64,000 bases of DNA from Brevibacillus fortis (GCF_003013395.1 NZ_PXZM01000011.1:62001-126000), one strand, 5' to 3'; shown: positions 1 to 8,530, counted from the first letter of the stretch. A program made the numbers and translations. The notes: generated by a model from the letters alone, not told the origin.

Positions 1-231
1 AACGTACTTTCTAAGAGTCTGTTCTTTATCCAAAAAGGCCCATCGGTAACCCCATTGCGCTTCTTCCGCCGGTGTTGGTGTGTAAGGAAATACTCCTGCT
101 GGATAAAGATTTAAATGACTTGTAGATTCACTTATCTTTGCTTCTGCTGCTGTAGGTGCTGTATAACTCACTACCCCTGTTGCTACCATTGTAGCCAGGA
201 ACATTGCGCTCATGGCTTTTTTGTTAATCAT
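1..231 (-). CDS. Secreted protein, N-terminal part (cut by window edge)
   Basis: The gene reads leftwards and runs off the window, so only 77 residues are visible. The ATG at 231-229 follows a strong AGGAGG site. The product begins with a lysine-containing Sec signal peptide: residues 1-31, a hydrophobic stretch followed by a probable AxA-type cleavage site after AAEA. The mature part seen so far is rich in Thr, Pro, Tyr and Trp and shows no motif I recognise. The role is unknown; export across the membrane is inferred from the signal peptide alone. Confidence 0.75.
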   Translation of the reverse strand, partial: MINKKAMSAMFLATMVATGVVSYTAPTAAEAKISESTSHLNLYPAGVFPYTPTPAEEAQWGYRWAFLDKEQTLRKYV

Positions 232-387
232 ATGAATCCTCCTTTGTTCTTTGTTAGTAAATGTAAAATATTGGTCATATGTATAATATAATAGAAATAA
301 AAGGGAATTAAAACAGATCAATCCATATTTTTGAATAAATCACACAGCTCATCTTTTAACATAGATCAGACATTCCCTATAAGGCAG

Positions 388-432
388 AAAAAAGCTAAAC
401 TCCCGTTCGATCAAGGAAGTTTAGCTTTTTTT
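388..432 (-). terminator. Rho-independent terminator of the ABC exporter operon
   Basis: Arms AAAAAGCTAAACT and AGTTTAGCTTTTT form a nearly perfect hairpin, with T-runs in both directions. It lies about 45 bp past the permease stop codon and could also act on the other strand. Confidence 0.8.
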
Positions 433-474
433 ATCAAAATGATTTCTACTAAGTTCCTTCAAACGCGAAATCCA

Positions 475-2808
475 TCATTCTATACTTTTTAGAGATTCAA
501 TCATATTGATTTTGGTTACTTTTCGCCACAGTAGCAGGTTAGATAGAACGGTAAGTAAGTAGGCTAAAATAACAGATGCTAACATGGAAGAGATATTTAA
601 TTGATCCGGGATTTGTTGATGGGTGCTGGACAGTGCTTTGACAATAATGGCGTATACGTAACTACTTAGCGGTAAAGCGACAATGACCGCAAACGTGGTT
701 AGGATGATGTTTTCAAAAAAGATCAGTCTGTTTATTTTATTTTTTTGATAGCCTAACACCTTAAGTGTTGCAAGCTCACGATTCCTTTCATAAATGTTTA
801 TGGAAGAGATCGTATAGATGGCACCAAAGGAGAGGATGACAGCACAAATGATAAACATGATAAATACAAAACTGTTTTGATTCAAAATATATTGAGCTGA
901 TTTCTTTCGATCATCTTTATCTGAAATGCTATCTACATGTTGATCTTGGTCAAAGAAGGTACGAACGCTGAAAAGATCTGCCTCGCTATTTGCTTTAACG
1001 AAAAGCGAGGTTGGCGTGTAATCTATGCCAACGCTCTGTAAATAGGCTGGTGTGCTATAAAACGACGGATTTGAATACTGTGTAGATATTTGTAAAACCT
1101 TCATATCTACCGATTTATTTTGTAGCTCTGGTGCTGTGAAGCTTATTGTGATGGTATCGCCTTCTACAATATGATATTTGTCGGCGTAAGATTTGGGTAC
1201 CAGTACACCATTATCTTCCAAAGATATCCGATTGTCATTTTCGTCAAAGAAATGAATGAGAGTATTCTCTTTTGAAGTAACAACGAAAGTGGCATTTTCT
1301 TTTACATCATCTTTGATGAATTCAACAGGAAAGGTGGATAAATCATAACTATTTTTAACACCGGAGGGGAGTTTTATCTGATCAGGCGTTGTTCCCACTG
1401 TATAATCTACTCGTAAATCATACGTATACACATCTTCAATCTGATTAGCGACTTTTAGCAAGGCTGCTTGCGTACCAAAAGCAGTGATCAGCAAAAGAGT
1501 GCTTACAAAAACACCAATTGAGCTCGCAAAAGCTTTTTGCTTATTTAAAAATATATTTCTCAATATGAGCTTGTAACTGTAGGAAAGACGACTCCATAGT
1601 CCCGGAATTCTTTCGATGAATAGTTTTTTCATCGTCTTTGGTGGTTTTGGACGCATAGCCTGTGCCGCACATTCTTTGAATAGGGTTCGACCACTTAAGT
1701 AACATGCCAGGACTCCAAAAGCGCTGGAGAAAATGATGGGAGGAATGATCGAATAAAAAGAAAGGGAGAATTGAATGCCAGGCAGCGAGTAGGCCCTTGC
1801 ACTCGACGCAATTACGAATGGAATAAAGACAAGGTTGGCAATGACACAACCCAAAATAGAGCCAATTATACCGACTAGCACAGGGTATCCCATGTAATGA
1901 AGCATGATGTTTCTGTTTTGTACCCCCAACGCCTTCATAATACCTACTTGATTTCTTTGAGAATCGATTATCCGCGACATGGCAAGAAGTAGGATGATAG
2001 CTTCAATCAAAAAGAGAACGAAAGGGATAACCATACTCATCCATTTATTATTCTGTATCGTTTCATTTATTTTAGAATAACTGAAAGTCCGTTCTTTACT
2101 TACTTGGTTCACATAAGAAAGTTGTTTGGAGTGGAGTTCAATGGATTTACCTAATTTGTCAATATCGTAACCTTCTTTAGCATCAATCATGATTTCATTA
2201 TAAGAAGAGCCATCTGCGATTTCAGGTATGGTCTCTTCGGCCATATAAGCAAATCCATAGGTTTTGTGGTCTTGTATTTCGTTCTTTTTTGCATGTTCGA
2301 CATTCTCGCCTAAGCCGCTAATGATAAAGGTAAAATCTCTTTCATCCACACTTATATGGATTTGATCGCCGACTTGAAAATCATGTTCTTTTGCATACCG
2401 GGAATCTAGTAAAATCTCATTCTTTTTTGACGGGATTTTACCCGCTAGGATAGTTGGGGTGTTTATTTCGTTACTGGCAGGGAGGGAGTGGATTTTCAAA
2501 GAAGCTTTAGCATCTGTAAAGGCTTGCGTGGCATCAAAGGTATAACGTCCTTCTATTTTATTTATCCCTTCTATTTCGCTTAAATCAGCCAGATCATTTT
2601 GGGAGATTTGATTGTAATATACATGTAAGTCACTTAAATTATGTTCTGTAAAGTAAGCCTCCGTATAAGCACTAAGATTATTGCTGTAAGTTACCAGCCC
2701 CGCATAGAAAAAAGCTCCTACTGCAACAACCAAAGTAAAGGCTATAAATTGCCCGATCGACTGTTTTATATCCCTTATTAATTTATAAAGCAATTTCATA
2801 TTTACCAC
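475..2808 (-). CDS. ABC transporter permease, FtsX/MacB type
   Basis: This is the membrane subunit of an ABC exporter, working with the ATPase encoded just upstream. The 777-residue product has one N-terminal membrane helix (about residues 18-40), a large extracellular MacB-like periplasmic-core region, then two FtsX-type four-helix blocks near residues 260-380 and 655-770. Two FtsX domains in one chain are typical of the YtrF/MacB group of antimicrobial-peptide or lipoprotein exporters. Translation may begin at GTG 2808 or at ATG 2799; both overlap or abut the ATPase stop, which points to translational coupling. The substrate is not predictable from sequence. Confidence 0.9.
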   Translation of the reverse strand: MVNMKLLYKLIRDIKQSIGQFIAFTLVVAVGAFFYAGLVTYSNNLSAYTEAYFTEHNLSDLHVYYNQISQNDLADLSEIEGINKIEGRYTFDATQAFTDAKASLKIHSLPASNEINTPTILAGKIPSKKNEILLDSRYAKEHDFQVGDQIHISVDERDFTFIISGLGENVEHAKKNEIQDHKTYGFAYMAEETIPEIADGSSYNEIMIDAKEGYDIDKLGKSIELHSKQLSYVNQVSKERTFSYSKINETIQNNKWMSMVIPFVLFLIEAIILLLAMSRIIDSQRNQVGIMKALGVQNRNIMLHYMGYPVLVGIIGSILGCVIANLVFIPFVIASSARAYSLPGIQFSLSFYSIIPPIIFSSAFGVLACYLSGRTLFKECAAQAMRPKPPKTMKKLFIERIPGLWSRLSYSYKLILRNIFLNKQKAFASSIGVFVSTLLLITAFGTQAALLKVANQIEDVYTYDLRVDYTVGTTPDQIKLPSGVKNSYDLSTFPVEFIKDDVKENATFVVTSKENTLIHFFDENDNRISLEDNGVLVPKSYADKYHIVEGDTITISFTAPELQNKSVDMKVLQISTQYSNPSFYSTPAYLQSVGIDYTPTSLFVKANSEADLFSVRTFFDQDQHVDSISDKDDRKKSAQYILNQNSFVFIMFIICAVILSFGAIYTISSINIYERNRELATLKVLGYQKNKINRLIFFENIILTTFAVIVALPLSSYVYAIIVKALSSTHQQIPDQLNISSMLASVILAYLLTVLSNLLLWRKVTKINMIESLKSIE

Positions 2809-3506
2809 TCAATCCCTTCAACACTTTGTTTTTCATGATTGATGGTAACGCTTTCAATCATTCCGCTTTTCACCTTAATAATTTTGTCAGCCATGGGAGC
2901 AATAGCAGAATTATGCGTGACCAAAACGACGCACTTTTTCGTTTCTTTGTTCAAATCCTGAAGAAGCTTTAAGACGGACTTACCTGTTACATAATCCAAA
3001 GCTCCGGTTGGTTCATCACAAAGTAAAAGCAAAGGATTTTTGGCAACAGCCCTCGCGATCGCAACCCTTTGTTGTTCTCCTCCAGAGAGCTGAGAAGGGA
3101 AGTTTTTGATTCGATTTTGTAATCCTACTTTATGTAAAATCTCTTTCGCATCCAGATGGTTCTTACATACTTCCGTGGCAAACTCAACATTTTCTAGCGC
3201 GTTTAAATTCGGAATCAAGTTATAGAATTGAAAGACAAAGCCAACTTTCTCACCGCGGTATTGTGTTAGTTTTTTCTCGTTGAATCTGGTTATTTCTTGA
3301 TCACCAACAAATACCTGACCTGAGGTAGCCGTATCCATCCCGCCAAGCAAATTCAAAATCGTACTTTTACCAGCACCACTTGCGCCCAAAATAACGACGA
3401 ATTCTCCTTCTGCTATGGAAAAATCAACACCATTCAGTGCCTTGATTGGTACTTCTCCGATTTTGTATTCTTTCGTTACTTGTTTAAATTCGATTAACGT
3501 TTTCAC
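2802..3506 (-). CDS. ABC transporter ATP-binding protein, MacB/LolD type
   Basis: Cytoplasmic ATPase that powers the FtsX-type permease encoded next. The 234-residue chain has Walker [10 protein letters not shown] at 41-49, the LSGGEQQRV signature at 140-148, Walker B LLLLCDEP around 158-166 and the switch histidine in VTHN (H198). This arrangement is standard for the mechanotransmission ABC family (MacB, LolD, BceA). The start is GTG 3506, preceded by GAGGAG. No sensor kinase or regulator sits beside the pair, unlike classic Bce modules; a perfect palindrome upstream may be the regulatory site. Confidence 0.92.
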   Translation of the reverse strand: MKTLIEFKQVTKEYKIGEVPIKALNGVDFSIAEGEFVVILGASGAGKSTILNLLGGMDTATSGQVFVGDQEITRFNEKKLTQYRGEKVGFVFQFYNLIPNLNALENVEFATEVCKNHLDAKEILHKVGLQNRIKNFPSQLSGGEQQRVAIARAVAKNPLLLLCDEPTGALDYVTGKSVLKLLQDLNKETKKCVVLVTHNSAIAPMADKIIKVKSGMIESVTINHEKQSVEGIEW

Positions 3507-3521
3507 TTCTTACATCTCCTC

Positions 3522-3538
3522 GTATCTTATTTAGATAC
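3522..3538. promoter_or_regulatory. Perfect palindrome upstream of the ABC exporter operon
   Basis: GTATCTTATTTAGATAC is a 17-bp palindrome with 6-bp arms, 16 bp upstream of the GTG start of the ATPase gene and beside AT-rich promoter-like DNA. It is likely an operator for a dimeric repressor; the regulator is unknown. Confidence 0.45.
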
Positions 3539-3561
3539 CATAATATACCAACCAAGAGTGG

Positions 3562-3762
3562 TTACATCCCGCAGCCGATGTATTTTGAACTCGGTCTCAA
3601 GAAGGAGTTTGCCGCCAGTGGCGATAATCGTTTGTCTGGTAAGGGTGTCGTTACACGTCCAGTATCGCCTGCAAGTTCGCCAAATATTACAAATAGCAGG
3701 GCGAAGCCGAATCTTTCACGAGTGAGTCCGGTCAGTCGTCTTTGGACATTCGACTTTCTCGC
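3562..3762. other. Gene-free stretch open on both strands, probably not coding
   Basis: Between the ABC exporter and the AlkD gene lie about 200 bp that are open in one frame on each strand (67 and 80 residues). Neither frame has a convincing ribosome binding site, the two overlap completely, and the products look like low-information antisense translations rich in Arg, Ser and Pro. I read this as a decayed or structured non-coding segment rather than a gene. Confidence 0.4.
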
Positions 3763-3793
3763 CAAAAAAAGAGTAGCCTCTAAAGGGCTACTT
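3763..3793 (-). terminator. Terminator of the AlkD-like gene
   Basis: On the minus strand AGTAGCC and GGCTACT form a hairpin followed by seven Ts, about 50 bp past the stop codon of the DNA alkylation repair gene. Confidence 0.8.
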
Positions 3794-3843
3794 GTTTTGA
3801 ATCAATCCGAATGTAGTTAAGCATAACGAGTCAACCAAGGGGA

Positions 3844-4551
3844 TTAACACCTTACATGTTTCCGTTTGAAGCCAAGCTGGCCTTTACTTACTGCCTTTTG
3901 AATATTATCGAAAGCGTTTAGGAACTTGCTTTTTGCCTTGTCTTTCTGGACTTCTACCGGACCTACTTCCTTTGCGACTTCGATCGCCTTATCGTGGAGG
4001 GGCGAATAGGAAGTCCCCACGGTGTAAATAAAATTATTCATCGCGTATTTTGTTCGTTCGGGAGAATCGTGAATCTTATTTTTCACAGTTTCAAGCATGC
4101 TGGCAATTTTGCTTTCGGAAAATTCACGATCCGGGCGATTACCCAAAAGCCAGCAGTAACAACTCCAGCCCGCTGACATTCTGAGCTCTTCGCCGCTTGT
4201 GATCCATTGATCGGCAACTTCTTGTGCAATATCTGCTTCCGCTAAGGTTACTGCAACCACATAATCGGACAGCATATAAAAATAAGCCGTATCCATCCAC
4301 CGATCAAAATCCGCCTTGGTCATTGCTTTTGGGTCTGCAATCACACCGGCAAAGTACATGGCGTCGTAGTTCCCAGTGGCGTAAAGCTGTTCTGCCAAAG
4401 GTTGATTGATCTTGATTTTTCTTGCCATGGGCTTCATAGCGCCTGTAGCCACGCCAAAAAGTGGTTCGTGAGCGCCATTGGATAGATAATTTTTCTTGGT
4501 TCGTTCCTTGCCGAGAGCTTCAAGCTCTTGCATGACCATTTCTAAATCCAT
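3844..4551 (-). CDS. DNA alkylation repair protein, AlkD-like
   Basis: The 235-residue protein matches the AlkC/AlkD HEAT-repeat family (COG4912 type), DNA glycosylases that remove alkylated purines without flipping the base. The visible support is a length typical of the family, an all-helical composition with repeated amphipathic helices, and conserved stretches such as YFAGVIAD, MLSDYVV, WITSGEELRMSAGW and YAMNNFIYTVG. The gene starts with ATG and stands alone with its own terminator. It is divergent from the TrmB-family regulator, sharing an intergenic region that holds a large inverted repeat. Which bases it repairs cannot be told from sequence. Confidence 0.85.
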   Translation of the reverse strand: MDLEMVMQELEALGKERTKKNYLSNGAHEPLFGVATGAMKPMARKIKINQPLAEQLYATGNYDAMYFAGVIADPKAMTKADFDRWMDTAYFYMLSDYVVAVTLAEADIAQEVADQWITSGEELRMSAGWSCYCWLLGNRPDREFSESKIASMLETVKNKIHDSPERTKYAMNNFIYTVGTSYSPLHDKAIEVAKEVGPVEVQKDKAKSKFLNAFDNIQKAVSKGQLGFKRKHVRC

Positions 4552-4602
4552 CGTAGATCACTTCTTTCGTTGTTTTCTCTACTATAAATGATTGACTAAA
4601 TT

Positions 4603-4660
4603 ATTAGTGATTATTATAATAACCACCATAGAACTTAGGGGTTATTGTACTAATCACTAA
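4603..4660. promoter_or_regulatory. Inverted repeat between alkD-like and trmB-like genes
   Basis: TTAGTGAT ... ATAACC is mirrored by GGTTAT ... ATCACTAA about 15 bp away, giving a large dyad in the divergent promoter region. The AT-rich arms contain promoter-like hexamers. A likely reading is an operator for the adjacent TrmB-family protein, as part of the arm (ATAATAAC) recurs in the palindrome before azlC. Confidence 0.5.
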
Positions 4661-4688
4661 AGATAAGTATTAAAGGTGGTGGTTTTCT

Positions 4689-5498
4689 TTGGATGAAATT
4701 TATAAAGAACTTCAGAAATTAGGATTTTCACAATATGAATGCAAAGCATATATCGGGCTTTTAAAGCAGTCTCCTATAACTGGCTATGAGATTAGTAAAA
4801 GATCTGGTGTACCTCGTTCCATGATTTATGAAGTATTAGGGAAATTATTAGATAAAGGAGCAGTTTATACGGTACCTTCTGAACCTCTGACCTACTCTCC
4901 TTTGCCAGCTAAAGAATTAATCACTCGATTGCGTAATTCCTTCGCGCAATCATTTGATTATCTCGAAAAAAATCTATCTGCATTAGAAAGTGAACAGCAA
5001 GTAGACGTGGTTCGACGCATTAGTAGTGATGAACTGGTTATCACAGAAATGGTTGACATGATAAACAAAGCCAGAGAAGAATTATGGTTATCGATTTGGC
5101 AACCACAGGTTTCTTATATAAAACAGGATGTAGATAAGCGGGTAAAAGAAGGTATCCCTGTATTTTCCATTTTGTTTGGAGCACCCGATACCGAGTTAGG
5201 TGTAACCACTCACCATGATTACATGTCTCCTAAAGTAGCAGAGGAACGTATGAGTGGTCGTTTAACCATTGTCTCCCGGGACAATGAAGAAGTATTAATA
5301 GCAAATTTCGCTCCAAATACCGCTGCATGGGCTATAAAAACACAAGACCCAGCACTTGTATTAGTAGCAATGGAGTACATCAGGCACGACATTATGTTTG
5401 CACAATTAGTTAAGGAAATTGGCCCCGAGAAAGCCGAAGCTGTCTGGATTAATCATCCTGACCTGTTCCAAGTGGTTACAGGAAAACGGTTCAAGTAA
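4689..5498 (+). CDS. TrmB-family transcriptional regulator
   Basis: The 269-residue protein has an N-terminal winged helix-turn-helix (about 10-70: LGFSQYECKAYIGLL, GYEISKRSGVPRSMIYEVL) and a C-terminal effector domain of the TrmB type (about 110-255). TrmB proteins usually bind a sugar or other small metabolite and regulate a neighbouring transporter. Translation starts at TTG 4689; the nearby ATG 4693 is in another frame and closes after nine codons. It precedes azlCD, and both its own promoter and the azlC promoter hold related palindromes, so control of branched-chain amino-acid export is a reasonable inference. Confidence 0.85.
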   Translation: MDEIYKELQKLGFSQYECKAYIGLLKQSPITGYEISKRSGVPRSMIYEVLGKLLDKGAVYTVPSEPLTYSPLPAKELITRLRNSFAQSFDYLEKNLSALESEQQVDVVRRISSDELVITEMVDMINKAREELWLSIWQPQVSYIKQDVDKRVKEGIPVFSILFGAPDTELGVTTHHDYMSPKVAEERMSGRLTIVSRDNEEVLIANFAPNTAAWAIKTQDPALVLVAMEYIRHDIMFAQLVKEIGPEKAEAVWINHPDLFQVVTGKRFK

Positions 5499-5515
5499 TT
5501 TGAACCGTATTTTCT
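5487..5515 (+). terminator. Terminator overlapping the trmB-like stop codon
   Basis: ACGGTTCAA and TTTGAACCGT pair with the TAA stop in the loop, followed by a T-rich tail. It would end transcription before azlC, which then needs its own promoter. Confidence 0.75.
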
Positions 5516-5531
5516 TTCACTTTTTCATAGT

Positions 5532-5547
5532 AGTTATGATAATAACT
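5532..5547. promoter_or_regulatory. Palindrome before azlC
   Basis: AGTTATGATAATAACT has perfect 6-bp arms around a 4-bp centre, 34 bp upstream of the azlC start. It shares the ATAATAAC element with the larger dyad upstream of the TrmB-family gene, suggesting one regulator acts at both sites. Confidence 0.45.
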
Positions 5548-5580
5548 CCCTGAAAATAAATGAGATTAAGGAGGGATAAA

Positions 5581-6315
5581 ATGGGTCTAGCGAATGACCA
5601 AATCGAAATCGTAGCAGATTCAAGAGATAAGGATACTTTTTGCCAAGGTATAAAGGATTGTGTCCCTACGTTGCTGGGGTATTTAAGTATTGGATTTGCT
5701 GCTGGTGTTATAGAAAGGACAGCGGGTCTTAGTATAGCTGAAATAGCCCTGATGTGTTTAATTCTTTATGCTGGCTCAGCCCAATTTATCGCTGCCGGAA
5801 TGATGGTAGCAAGTAGTTCGATTACCACCATTATTATTACGATTTTCTTTGTTAATCTTCGGCATCTTTTACTTAGTGCAGCCCTAGCACCATATTTTCG
5901 GCATCTTTCTCCGCTTAGGAACATGCTAGTAGGGTCTCTACTTACCGATGAGTCGTTTGGTGTTGCTATCAATGAAGCTGCAAAAAAGAAATACATTAGT
6001 GAAAAATGGATGCACGGTCTAAATATAACAGCTTATCTAAACTGGTGCGTAGCCAATATAGCCGGAGCATTCTTGGGACAATGGATTTCAAGTCCTGAAA
6101 AATTAGGTTTGGATTTTGCTTTGACAGCGATGTTTATTGGACTTCTGGTACTTTCGATGTTAAGTCGAAGGAAAATCGCACGTGATGTGGTTGTTGCTAT
6201 AATCGCAGTTGTTATTGCTGTGGGAACCAGTTCAATGTTGTCTGGCAGTATGGGAGTTATTGTTGCTACAATTTTTGCTTCAACGATAGGGATGGTGATG
6301 GAAAAATGGAAGTAA
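5581..6315 (+). CDS. azlC: Branched-chain amino acid exporter, large subunit AzlC
   Basis: Integral membrane protein of the LIV-E (AzlC/BrnF) family that exports leucine, isoleucine, valine and often methionine together with AzlD. I place the start at ATG 5581 (244 residues), 4 bp after AAGGAGG; an upstream in-frame ATG at 5560 lacks a site and would include the Shine-Dalgarno in the coding region. Several hydrophobic helices are visible, along with the family signature around residues 60-110 (YAGSAQFIAAGMM and FFVNLRHLLLSAAL). It overlaps azlD by 10 bp, and a palindrome shared with the TrmB gene lies just upstream. Confidence 0.93.
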   Translation: MGLANDQIEIVADSRDKDTFCQGIKDCVPTLLGYLSIGFAAGVIERTAGLSIAEIALMCLILYAGSAQFIAAGMMVASSSITTIIITIFFVNLRHLLLSAALAPYFRHLSPLRNMLVGSLLTDESFGVAINEAAKKKYISEKWMHGLNITAYLNWCVANIAGAFLGQWISSPEKLGLDFALTAMFIGLLVLSMLSRRKIARDVVVAIIAVVIAVGTSSMLSGSMGVIVATIFASTIGMVMEKWK

Positions 6316-6638
6316 GATGGGATGTTTTTTTGATGATTGTAGGAACAGCTATTGTTACATTCATCCCTAGAGTCCTTCCTCTTATGGTACTTAGTCGTTT
6401 TCAATTACCAGAGTGGGCAGCACGATGGTTAAGCTATGTCCCCATATCTGTTATGGCTGCTCTAGTAGCTCAAGAGATATTTAAACATGGTGCAAAGATT
6501 TCTTTTTCTATAAATAACGTTGAACTTTTAGCAGCCATACCAACCTTTTTCATTGCGATAAAGACACGTAGTTTATTGGCAACTGTACTCGTAGGCATTA
6601 TTGTCGTGATGGTTTTACGTTTTTTGTTTTCATCTTGA
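6306..6638 (+). CDS. azlD: Branched-chain amino acid exporter, small subunit AzlD
   Basis: The 110-residue hydrophobic partner of AzlC, with three to four predicted membrane helices. The N-terminal segment TAIVTFIPRVLPLMVLSRFQLPEWAARWLSYVP is cut here to its hallmark part, FIPRVLPLMV, which is characteristic of the AzlD/BrnE family. The gene begins inside the end of azlC (10-bp overlap), so the two subunits are translationally coupled. The size matches the family norm of about 105-110 residues. Confidence 0.92.
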   Translation: MEVRWDVFLMIVGTAIVTFIPRVLPLMVLSRFQLPEWAARWLSYVPISVMAALVAQEIFKHGAKISFSINNVELLAAIPTFFIAIKTRSLLATVLVGIIVVMVLRFLFSS

Positions 6639-6743
6639 TCGCTTCAAGTTGTTCATGTAATTCTGTTTTCTTTCCTGACCATAACTGTCAGTGAAGTTGT
6701 TTTACAATTCATTTGTACAAAACAATACAAGGAGGGAATTACT

Positions 6744-7325
6744 TTGAAGGAAGTGTTCATTTTTATAACGGATGGTTTTGCTGATTGGGAGGCCAGTTAC
6801 GTCAGTTCGGAGCTAAACAAGCCAGGAACAGGATATCGTGTAAAGACAATCGCTATTGATCAGGAACCGAAAGTTTCGATGGGGGGAATGAGAGTCCTTC
6901 CAGATTATAGCGTAAAAGAATTCAATCCGAATTCCGATATCGCCATGTTGATCATACCTGGCGGAACGGGATGGAGAGAAGAAAAGAATCAGCAAGCAAA
7001 AGTAATGGTCGACTATTGTGTTAGCAAGGAAATTCCTGTCGCAGCCATCTGCGATGCCACCACTTTTTTGGGGAATCACGGATATTTGGACAATCATAAA
7101 CATACAGGCAATACGTTACCTTATTTGAAGGAAGGAGCTCCGAATTACAGAGGAGATCAGCATTATGTAGATGGTCAGTCTGTCCGTGACGAGAATCTCA
7201 TCACCGCGAATGGAAGCGGTGCGTTGGAGTTTTCAAGACACATCTTGGAGAGATTGGGGGTATTAGAAGGCGAGGAATTGAATCAATGGTACGAAATATT
7301 TAAAAAGGGCTACTTTCCCTCATAA
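6744..7325 (+). CDS. DJ-1/PfpI family glutamine amidotransferase-like protein
   Basis: The 193-residue protein has the class I glutamine amidotransferase-like fold of the DJ-1/PfpI family. Support: an acidic residue in GFADWEA (E16), the IIPGG turn (71-74) and a nucleophile-elbow cysteine C103 in AAICDAT. These resemble the YdeA/YoaZ group, whose members act in stress protection, deglycation or proteolysis; the exact reaction is uncertain. The start is TTG 6744, 8 bp after AGGAGGG. It stands alone after azlD with its own hairpin downstream. Confidence 0.85.
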   Translation: MKEVFIFITDGFADWEASYVSSELNKPGTGYRVKTIAIDQEPKVSMGGMRVLPDYSVKEFNPNSDIAMLIIPGGTGWREEKNQQAKVMVDYCVSKEIPVAAICDATTFLGNHGYLDNHKHTGNTLPYLKEGAPNYRGDQHYVDGQSVRDENLITANGSGALEFSRHILERLGVLEGEELNQWYEIFKKGYFPS

Positions 7326-7337
7326 CTTGTTGGTTTG

Positions 7338-7379
7338 ATAGGAAAGCACCAAAGCATATACGCTTGGGTGCTTTCCTAT
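7338..7379 (+). terminator. Hairpin after the PfpI-like gene
   Basis: ATAGGAAAGCACC pairs with GGGTGCTTTCCTAT. The stem is long but is not followed by a good T-run, so termination may be weak. Confidence 0.55.
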
Positions 7380-7487
7380 TGATTCAGATACGGAGTATTC
7401 AGTGAAACAATAATGGGAATAGCATTTGCCCGCTTCGCTTTCTCCCTCATACCCAAAAAAACTTTACTGCAATACATTGGTAAAGTA

Positions 7488-7742
7488 TTAAGTTCCAGTT
7501 AAATGAACACCCGTTGTAACGCAACCTGATTGTGTATTGTCGGCAAATGAAACTTCACCTTCAAGAGTTATTGGTATTTTAATAATTAGATTTTTATTAA
7601 AAGAATCTAATTCAGCTTCTAGCTGACACTCTTTTCCCGTTTCTACACAATCAATGGAAGAATCTACAAGCAAGCGAGAGCTTAAATTGTAGGTAAGGGT
7701 TAAACAAACCGGTAGAGTTAAACCTTTAAGAATACAAGGCAT
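7488..7742 (-). CDS. Small Cys-containing protein, unknown
   Basis: An 84-residue ORF starting at ATG 7742 behind a good GGAGGTG site. The product has no signal peptide and no lysine-rich tail; it has five cysteines (residues 3, 13, 32, 39, 74) and alternating hydrophobic/polar residues typical of a beta-rich chain. I do not recognise the family. A disulfide-linked spore-surface or structural role is possible given the Cys pattern and small size but is only a guess. It lies downstream of another small minus-strand gene, with which it may be co-transcribed. Confidence 0.6.
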   Translation of the reverse strand: MPCILKGLTLPVCLTLTYNLSSRLLVDSSIDCVETGKECQLEAELDSFNKNLIIKIPITLEGEVSFADNTQSGCVTTGVHLTGT

Positions 7743-7864
7743 TTTATCTTCACCTCCACTTTTAAATTCATAATAGGAAATGCAAATAGGAAAAGTTTGG
7801 AGACGGCAAATGTAGAGTAATGATAAAAATGTGTTAGTATCTACTCTAACCAGTATGAATCTGT

Positions 7865-8089
7865 TTACTTTTTTTGTTTTTTTATTTTTTGCACTAAGCC
7901 ATTCAGCTTTTTCAAAGTATTTTTTATTTCATTGAGTTCATTTGTATGGTTTTCAACCATTTTTTTAATTTCTTCAAGTTCATCTGAATGTTTTGTTTTT
8001 AGCAAGTCGTTTAATGGTAATCGAATTGGCTCGTTTAGACTTTTCACTAACCGTTCCTGAAAATTATTTACGGAACTGTTCATATCCAT
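7865..8089 (-). CDS. Small coiled-coil protein, unknown
   Basis: A 74-residue ORF with ATG 8089 preceded by GAGGGG at a suitable distance. From about residue 34 to the end it has a heptad-like pattern of Leu, Ile and Val with Glu and Lys (ELEEIKKMVENHTNELNEIK region), ending in a highly basic tail. This predicts a dimeric or trimeric coiled coil in the cytoplasm. No family is recognised. The 122-bp gap to the next small gene on the same strand contains no obvious terminator, so the two may share a transcript. Confidence 0.65.
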   Translation of the reverse strand: MDMNSSVNNFQERLVKSLNEPIRLPLNDLLKTKHSDELEEIKKMVENHTNELNEIKNTLKKLNGLVQKIKKQKK

Positions 8090-8235
8090 GTAATTCCCCT
8101 CGCCTTTTTTAAAGTGATAAAATCTTATACGGACAATAACCCAAAAAGATATACTAACCTTGCTATTGAGTGTTTACTTAAGATTTATTCACTTTAGAGG
8201 GGAACGTTACAGCCATAAAAATATTAGTAGAATAT

Positions 8236-8325
8236 CCCGTGTAGAGGGGTCACTGGTTTTCCAGTCCTCTCTCATCAAACCGTACGACCATGTCTTTAGG
8301 CGACCCAGTAGAGTAATGCATGCGG
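8236..8325 (-). mobile_element. Group II intron-like fragment
   Basis: Read on the minus strand, GTCGTACGGTTTGATGAG is followed by a short hairpin (GACTGG-AAAA-CCAGTG) and CCTCTAC. This layout matches the conserved segment before the reverse-transcriptase ORF in many bacterial group II introns. No RT gene or domain V follows, so this is at most a remnant. Recognition is by pattern and unverified. Confidence 0.4.
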
Positions 8326-8344
8326 TGCTGTTACTTCCTTCAGC

Positions 8345-8530
8345 TTGGACTGCATCTTCTGGGCTGCCTTTTTAGATGGAAAGCTGCGTAAACTGTACAA
8401 TGAAAAGGTAATCGACATTACACAATTCAGCGTAGAGAATGAGCATATTCAGGAGGAACAAGGTAGGCTTACTCAAAGAAAGAAATTGAATCCCTGCTTG
8501 AAACAAAAAAGACATGGAAGAACAACTCCT
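8345..8530 (+). pseudogene. Possible serine recombinase C-terminal remnant
   Basis: The plus-strand frame from about 8370 reads DGKLRKLYNEKVIDITQFSV and then an Asn-Glu-rich helix. After a shift of frame near 8465 it continues as YSKKEIESLLETKKTWK. The two pieces together resemble the coiled-coil segment near the C terminus of large serine recombinases. There is no start codon, no ribosome binding site and no catalytic domain nearby. I read it as a decayed fragment; it might be from another helical protein. Confidence 0.35.

Noticed and set aside
7488-7742. Endospore appendage (Ena/DUF3992) subunit
   Set aside because: Small, beta-rich and Cys-containing, but the N-terminal Cys connector and repeat pattern of Ena subunits are not visible, so only an unknown call is made.
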